From: a virus | Virus record (IMG/VR): IMGVR_UViG_3300048556_000868 | Coordinates: 1 to 64,000 of that record | Length of the DNA stretch: 64,000 bases | Direction: 5' to 3' (one strand) | Part shown: positions 44,901 to 53,900 of the stretch, piece by piece | How the letters are laid out: each line of letters begins with the position of its first letter | How positions within the stretch are numbered: the stretch's first letter is position 1 | Made by a program: the position numbers and the translations under genes | The notes under the pieces: model-generated | What the model saw: only the letters and a program-made list of their open reading frames with translations | Told to the model about the DNA's origin: nothing | Database searches by the model: none

Positions 44901-47900
44901 TGTTTTTTACCTATCGATTCAAAGAAATTGGCCAATTCATCTCCAAGCATTTGTATTTGCACAAAAGAGGCGACTGTATCTGAAGCGACAGTCCCCAGTT
45001 TAGCGAAAGTTCTAGTTACCGTATTTGTACTTTCTGCAAATTCTTGTAAAAATCCATTTGTAGTACTAATTATGGATTGAAGTGCAAAAAGTTTGACTAA
45101 GTTGTCCCCCTGGCTTTTTGTGTTTTGTTGTACTTCTATATCGGCTTCTTCTATACTTGAAGTTAATTTTTTAGTTGCTTCTTCGAGCTGCGCCATCTTT
45201 TTGTCTGCATTATCTTTTGTGGCTCCAATGGAATGCTGGCTATTCGAACCAAGTATTTGCTTAGGGTTTTTTGTAAATTTATCTATCCCTTTTTGTTTGA
45301 TGGTTTCAGCTTCGTCTTTTATATCTAGAACTTTTTTGGTATCTTTTGTTTTCTTCGCTTCTTCTATTGAATCATCAAATTTCTTTTTAAGATCTTTAGC
45401 TAAATCTCCTAGCTCAATGTCATCTAGGGTTTTTTCTATGTCCTTAAATGAACTTTCTGCTTTAGATACAATATCATTCAAAATTTTATCAAATTGATCT
45501 TTGCTTACTGGAGTTGCAAAATTTGGAACATCAATGCCGTGTCTCTTGGGGTCTATTCCTTGTTTTTTGGCTCTTCTTATTCCTTGAGCTAATCCACCTG
45601 GTTCATCACGAGTGTTTGTGACTGCAAGACCCATTGGATTCATTGGGCTTTTTAATTGAGAACTTTTTTCTACCCTGATTCTTGAACTAGGTACGCCAGC
45701 CGATTTTTCTCTTTGTAAAGCGTCTGAAAGAGGGTTTGCAAAATTAGGAGTTAATCCTTTTGAAAAAGGGGCTAAGTTGTCTCTGTCAGTAAAAGCTTGC
45801 TTTCCTAGCAGTGCTACTTCATCTTCAAACTCATTTTGTTTTTTTAATTTACTACCTTCATCCATCCACCTTTTTATGTGAAATCCGATGTCTTTATTTT
45901 TAGCGTTTTCTAAAAACCACTGAACTGACTTTGCCTCCGACCAGCCTTTTCTGTCCATCATAAAATTAAGCAATTTTTCTACTTTTCTAGGATTGTACAT
46001 ACGTCTAAAACTCATGTTTTCTTTTGATACTAACCCTTGCTTTGAAGAATCCTTGCTTGTTGCAAACTCCATGGCTACGCTTTTTTGAGTTGATGTAGAT
46101 ACTAGGGACGATGCGTTTTGATTATCCGTATGTCCAAGCAAATATTGTTTAAGATCTTCTATGCTGGTTATCGAACTAGATGCGAATTGTTTTTGCCTCT
46201 TGGGAGTTAGTTCAAAAACATCTTTTTTGTTGTATTTAGCTCCCTTGTCTCTTATTACTCCCCTGTATAAGTCCATGCCCGCAAAATTAGGCACCAAACC
46301 TTTACTAAGATCTCCTTGCATTAAAGGGTCTTCTGCTTGTTTGAACTTTCCTTTTGCTAGCAATAAAGTTTCAAAATGCCCGAGCATGTAGCCGTCTAAT
46401 ATATTCCTAAGTTTTCTTTGGCTTCCCGCTATTTGAATTAAATCTTTTTCGCTTTTGCCTGAAGTTTTAAATGTTTCAATTAAGTTTCTGTCTTCTGCGG
46501 TGCCAGTTAAAGACATTCTTCTTTCGTTTAATCCAAAAGAGCTAGATAACCCTGAGATTTTAGAAATGAAATGATCAAACATATTAAACGCTATGTCTTT
46601 ATCCCTTTCACTTACTCCGCCTCCAATAAACTCTCCTTTACCCTTGACCCTATCTTCTTGAGATTTTATCGTTCTTGAAACTTTAGAAAAATTTGGTATT
46701 AAACCAGAGTTTCTAAATGATCTTGGGCCTTTTTTAGGGTAATCGGTTTGGTATGGATTGTAAGATATAGATTTTTCTCCTGGAACTCCATAAGATTTTG
46801 TTATACCTGGATAATACCCTAAAGTGTTTGGATCATTCATTGAGTCTGAATGAGGATTTTTACCAAATCTTTCTTGAGCTCTTTTTGCTGTTGAAACATC
46901 GGAGTCTAAATATCTTGTTTCTCCTAAATAGTTCGCGTACTCGTTGTAAATTTTTTCGTTTTGTATAAAGTCTGCATTTTTGATTTCTCTAGCTTTTTCA
47001 AAATTTTCACTTTGAATAGCTGATTCAAGATCTTTTCTTTGTTTTACAAATCTTTGTAGTCTTGACGTATGACTATTTTTGTTTGACTTATTTAAGTATT
47101 TTTCATCTAGGTCTTTGAGCCTTTGGCTTCCTATTTGTTTTATTAATTCTTCTTTTTTGGATTTTTCAATCCTTTTTGATGATCTGATAGCTTGAGCAAC
47201 ATTTTTCTCTCCTCCTCCAGTTGGGGCATTGATTATTTTATTTCTTGCTTGTCCTAAGATTGGATCAGGGTAATGCCTGTCGAATAGTTTTGGGTCTTCT
47301 CCGCGCAAGGCTTTCTCTCTGTTAAGTTGGTTTCGATTTTGGATATCTTTTGTTCTGCTGTCAAGCGTTCCGAACATTTGTTCATGAACGTTCCTTGCTC
47401 GTTTATTTTTTTCAAAACTGTTTGGGTCAAAAGCAAAATTAGGAACTAAACCTTTGCTTTGATTATCAACATGCTCTTTTATTCCCTCAATCCCCATTCT
47501 TCTGGAAGCATTCATTGCTTTCTCTGGATCTTTTGCTACATCAGATAACATTTCTGAAAACCCTTTATTGTCTAAATGCTTTTCGGATATTTTTCTTTCA
47601 ATTAGATGATTATCTCGATTTAAATTTGGAGAGAATATTGACCTTATTTTTTTATCATCTTCGGTTGTAAATCCATCTTGATAAATATCAAGAGCGCCTA
47701 AGTCAGGTATAATGTAGCCAGGCCCAAACATTTCATTAGTCTTATATGTTGCTAACGGTAGTGGGTTATTTATAGTTCCAGCCATACTATTTTTCCATAA
47801 ACGATTTTGGTTTTGGGTTTTTCTTAGTCTTGAATATGCGCCTAGCCTGCCTTCCATTTCATCAGAAGCATCATCAAATCCATTTCCTGAATTATTGACA

Positions 47901-50900
47901 AGATCATCTTCCCACTCTTCGTCATTTTGATCAGGCATTTCATTATTCGCCTCGAAAGCTCTACTCATAACCCTTAGTTTTCTTAAATTCCCAGAACTGT
48001 AAACTCCAGACGTCATTTCTTTTAGGTTGCTATCGCTAAGTGAATATTCACGAGCATATAAATGTCCAATGCCTTTGCTCACGGCTCCGCTAGATACCAC
48101 GCCTCGCCAATCATCTAATATTCCATCTGTTCCTTTTTGACTATCAAAATACCAAGCGCTACTAGTCCTGTTGGCTCTATAGTTTTTATCGTCACCGATA
48201 TATGCTTGATATAGTTTTTTATAGTTTGGAATAAAACCTCCATATTTTCCTTCTCGATTATTAGGTATAGCTCCCCATGCCCCTGAGCCTCCACGCGATT
48301 TGTCATATTTAACAAAATTAGGAATAACATTTTTCCCATCCAACCTGTTTAAATTATACATCTCCCTGAATTGCGACGAGTTAGTCATTAAGGTAGAATA
48401 AGTCTCACCGTTTCTCCAGGAATCTGTTTTTTCAAAGAACGGAGGCCTTATCCCAAGAGTATTCTTTAAAGCTATGGCATAAAAATCTTCCTGCTCGCTC
48501 ATCCCTTTTCCGAGACTTGTATCCCTATAAGGGTCGCCCTTGCCAATAGGGGTCCTGGTTCCTATTGGCAGTACATTCATCTGAGGTTCGATATCCTGAG
48601 GATTATTAGATGTTAACATTTCCCAAACTCTCGGAGGAAAATTAAACTTCCTGAGCTCAGAGCTTCCAGTTTTTATATTCAAATTTTTGTTGGACTTTAT
48701 GTAATTTAGTGCGTCCTCCTGATTATTAGAACTGTAGAAATAATTTTCCATACCTATAGCCTTTCCCCCTTTATTCATGTATGGCTTGTATAAATCAGCA
48801 AAGTTCGGAATTAGGCCTGAAGAAAAATCAATCGCAGCCATACTGTCATTAGGCAAACTTCTCAATCCCAATCTACTCAACGGCTTAGATTCTTTTGATC
48901 CGACAGGGGCAAATTGATTAACCGTATTTAAGAGTTGTTTCTTCTTGCTTGCCTCAGCTATAAAATTACCAGAATGTACATCCGTTATCATCGTGGATTC
49001 GCCAATGTTTTCCATTAAATGCTCGACAATCTTATAACCGTCTAGATTAAAGTCGGTTTTATTGTTTTTGTTTTTAACAATTTCGTTCTGAAGATTAAAA
49101 AAAGTACTACCCTTAACCCTTTCCTGGGAAGTTATAAACTCGTCTTGCCCAGCTACTTTTAACACCTCTGTTTTTGGTAAAAACAGTGAATTAATACCAA
49201 GCTCATCAAGTTGAGACCTTATTCTTTCCGCTCTTTTTGCTATATTTGAATTCGGCACAAGATTCCAAGCTTTATTTTCTGGACTCACTTTATACTGAAG
49301 AGAAGGTTGAGCCATCACTTTCATTTGCTTTCTCCATCTTTTTAGTTCTAGATCGCCTGTTTTACTAAAGCTATCTATCATTGGCCTTGGCAGCTTATAA
49401 ACAACCTCCTCGTTTCCTATGGCCCACGATTCCATTCCATTGCCAATCATCTTGAATTCTTTGTCCTTGACGGTCTTTAAGGCCCACTTTGCTAGCGGAC
49501 TGCCCATTTTTGCTAAATCTTCGTATTCGTCCTGGAAACTTAATGTACTTTTCATCATCTTGAGCCTCTCTGATTTGCTTAGATCGGCAAAATTAGGCAC
49601 CAACCCCTTATTCATTCCCCAAGCGTCAGCGTCTATTTGATCAAAAGTGGGTTCTTCAGATTCATCTTTTTTAGTTCCTTTTATTCCTAGTTGAGAGGCT
49701 AGGTTTTGAGCTCTTTTTAAGTTTTTTTCATCAAGACCTTTGTCTTTAACGCCTTGAGATTCTAACCATGAGGTTAATTCTCTATCAGAAGCCATTCGCA
49801 AACTTTTAGAGATCAAATTTGCGGCGATAAATTCTCCGCTTTTAGTTTCTCCTGAAGAAAACTCAAGACCTTCTGCTATATGATCGATGGGATAAGAAGG
49901 GTCGCCCTTTTTTGTTTCAGGGTTATATGTAGATAAATATTTTGTGTAAGTTGATCCAGCTGTTTCTCTTATATCTTGTTCCGCATTTAATTGAGCAGTG
50001 ACTTTTCTTTCGTTAAAATCTGGATCTGATTCTCCTTTTTTTTGTCTAGCTCCTCTTCTTTTAAGTTGCCTGAAAATAAAATCTCTTTCTATATAAGAAA
50101 TCCCTTTTGACGCTAAAGAGTTAAAGGTGCCATGTAATGCTTCTTTTCCAGTGGGTTTTGTTTTATTTTTGTCAGACGAAGTTATGATATCCAGCAGGCT
50201 AGCTTTTATCGATACAGGTTCCTGTGAGTCCATCTTATCTTGAATTTCTCTGTAATTTACTCCTTTCCCTAGAGCTTTAGCCACATCGCTTGAGTTGGCA
50301 TAAGTAAAAAATTTACTTGGCTCCATCAACAAAGTATTGCCTGCTTGTTGTGCAAAGTTAGGAACAAGGCCAGAACTCTTTTTCTGGAAGTATTCTTTTG
50401 CCTGTTCAGCTGAAACTGCTTCAAGATCTTTGAAAAATACTTCCTCATCTTTGTATTTTTCCATGTCGTGATGTTTGATCCTTGCGATTTTCTTGTCATT
50501 ATCTACGCGAGTTACCCTCACGATCTTATTGTGAGGCTTACTGTAGTAGATTGCACCGTTTTGAACTTTATCAACGAAGTTAGGAACGAGACCAGAAGAA
50601 TAGCTTAAATCTTTATCGCCATAGAAATCCCCATCTTTTGTTGATTCTTTGTATTTTTTAAGAACAGAATCTATGTCTACGTTTTTTAAATTTTCAAAAC
50701 CCTCCAGTTGTAAATCTTTTCTTTTCTGTATTGTTTCTGATATTGCTTTTTTAATTTCATTGTCAGAATATTCTTTAGTAACATTACCTCCTACTGGGAC
50801 ATTCATCGCCATACTTATTTGCGTAGGAGTTATATTTGCTGGCATTTTAGGCCTTTTAAACTTTACTTTGTCATTAGCTGGATCATTTAAATAATCTGTT

Positions 50901-53900
50901 ATTTTTTGTTCACGAGTTCTGTAGTCTGCAAAATTAGGGATTAGGCCTAAATTTGCTTTTATATTGTGGGCTTGTTTGTTTCGCTGCTCTATATGTTTCA
51001 TAGTAGGAGCGCCAAAACTTTCTGTATGAAAATATTCTAGACGCCCTAAGCTTCCATACCCTGCTCGTGGTGGCCATGATATTGAGTCAGTGCCAATTAA
51101 GTGCCTTAAAAATTTTCCTGTTAAATGCTCGTCAAGGGTGTTTTTATATGCTGTTGGTCCGAATTTAGCTTCTCCAGGGACATCTATAAAATCAAGAGGA
51201 GATCCCGCAAGTCCTCGTTTACGACGTTTAAAATCTGAAATTGCATGTTCAAATCCATTCGCGTTCAAGCTATAAGGCGCATTTGCTAAAGTATTATAAC
51301 TTAAAAAAACGGGTTTTGGTGGGTTTCCTTGCATTTTAGCAAATCCATAATGATCAACATTTGCGCTAAAATTTTGTTTTTTGAAGTCGGCTAGTTCTTT
51401 TTTAGTTAGTGGGTTTATATCAAACCTTTTATCTAAACCTAAAAAACTTTGAGGAGCTCCGTTTTTTATACCATTGAAAACACTATCAATTTCTTTGCCA
51501 GTAGCATTTACTTTTGACTTTCCCTTAGATTCTAATGATACATTTGCCCATGGACTAGAATTAGGTGGGCCAACGTAAGTTGAATCATCTTTTAAATATA
51601 TTGGTGGCGCTACAAGCTTGTCTTCGTTGACGAATTGATTTCTGTAAGATGTAACTGAATTTGCAAAAGATACTTTAGATCTTCCTCCAGCTTCAATTGC
51701 GGCTTGAAAATGATGTCCAGATGCGGATTTTAAAATTTTTTGTTTTAAAAATTTATCCATTAATTCGTCATCGGTTATTGTCGCAATTCCTTTTTTTGCG
51801 GGGTCTTGCTCCCGTTGTATAAATTTTGCAATTTTTTCTTTATTCGTTGGTAAGTATTGGTAGTATTCTGTGCGTGGTCTTGTATTAACAGTGTATCCAG
51901 CTTTGTTTAATTTGGCTCCAAAATCTCTATTAAAGCTTGAATTGGCTTTTTTATATGGATTATCAGGGGCTCCTGGAAGGCCAGTGGCATCTGTAAGTTC
52001 TTTGTTTGTCATTCTGTACCCTTCAGACAACCAGGCATTTTTTAATAATTGGTAAACCTTATCAACATTAGAGCCTTTTCTGGGCACAAAATTAGGAATA
52101 AGTCCTCCACTAGCATAAGGATCAAAACCATGTTTTTCTGAAAATTTTTCTTTATAGTTTCTTCCAGCCCTACTGCTTTGTGGCGGCATAATAGCAGGCT
52201 GTTTCATTCCCTCAAAATTCTTTACTTTTTCGGCGGTATTATAAATAACATCACCCATTCCAGGGACTTTCATTTTGTTTACTCTTCCAGGGCTATAGCC
52301 TCCTTCTATGGCTCCTTTTCTTTCTGCATTTTTTTCTTGAGGTAAAATACCTCCAGCGCCTGAAATCACCCCATCTCCATCGATATCAACAAGCGTACCA
52401 GGGGTATTATCGTAACTAAGATCTGGAGTTATCCCTCTTTTTAAAAGAGCGGGGCCTAATTTGCTTGCGAGTTGTTGTTGTTTTGCAAGCGCATTTGTTT
52501 GAGCTTCTATTATCCCCAGTATGTATTGCTCTTGAGCAATCCTGTCTCCTTCAAGTCGATTTAAAGCTTGAGTTACTTGAACATTTGAGCCTAATACTTT
52601 GACTATAGACTCTTCAATTTGCCTAACTTTTTCTTTTTGAGTTACTATTCCTAAAACATCTTTTAACGAACCAGAAGCGAACTTAAAAACATTAAATAAA
52701 AGTTTTGTAAAAATAGCCGCAAAAGCTATAACTCCTGGACCAGTCAAAACATTCCCAATACCTCTAACTAAACCTTTTGCAAACGCATTACCTTCGTCTT
52801 CTCCTCCTCCTAATGCATTTTTTAAGCCTTCTATAGCATTACCAAATATTCCAACTGCTTCGCCTAGCTCTGGCTTTATCGCCAATTCACCCATTATTCC
52901 TACTAGTTCTTTTAATCCAGAACCAGCTTGCGAAGCCATAGCGGATATACTTTTATTTAAAAGTTCATTTTTTCTAGCTGCCTCTCCAGCTGCGTTAGCT
53001 GATATTTCAGTAGCTTGCTGTTGAATACCTTGAGTTTTTGCTAAGTCAGTAAGAGCGGCTCTAAAAATATTAGCTTGAAATATTCCAGCGGCAAACTGAA
53101 CAATGTTTGATTGTTGACTTTGGGATAGTTCTTCAAAACCTTTTGCTATATTCTTTAAGACTTTGTCAGCTGGAAGAACTGCTCCAGTTAGAGTTCTAAC
53201 TGCAACGCCCATATCTTCTAGCTGCCTGATGGATTCTGGCCTTTGGATTCTCGTAAAAATAGTTTTAAGTCCATTACCAATAACCGCACCACCACGAGCA
53301 GTTGTTTGCTGCAAAGAAGTTATAATTCCAACTAAGTTATCAAGGTCAACACCAGCATCAATAGCAACAGCGCCAGCCCGCTCAAGACCGTTAATTAGAT
53401 CTTCAGAGCTAACAGCGAATTTTACGTCTACAGCCGCTAGTTTATCTATAATATCCGTTGTAGTTAAACCTGCTTCCCCGAAAGCATTTACTGCGGCAGT
53501 TAATCCAGAAACAGCTTCAGCCGCATCTAAGCTTGTGATACGAGTCAATGTGAGGGCATCGTTAGTTCTTTTTAAAACTTCTTCTACGCTTAAACCTTGA
53601 CGAGAAAATTCAAGAGCGGCGTCAGCGGCAATATTGAAAGATTGAGCTGTGTTTTGCGCTACATCAAATAAACCTTGTCCAAACTTTTGTATCTGCTCAT
53701 TTGAGGAATTTAAAACCACGTTAATATCTTGAAGGGTTTTTTCAAACCTAACAGTTTCTGCAATTAAAAATTTAAAAGAATCTGTTATTGCATTAATTAT
53801 TCCAACTGAAGCTCCAAACGCTATAACACGAGCATTAGAAGCTTCTAAAGATTTGGTGAATTCATTTGCAGACGATGTAATTCTACCAAGCGGCTGAGTA

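Noticed and set aside
53163-53600. Open rightward frame of 145 codons antisense to the tape measure start
   Set aside because: Low-complexity Ser/Ala composition is the reverse of the TP901 core codons; no start signal.
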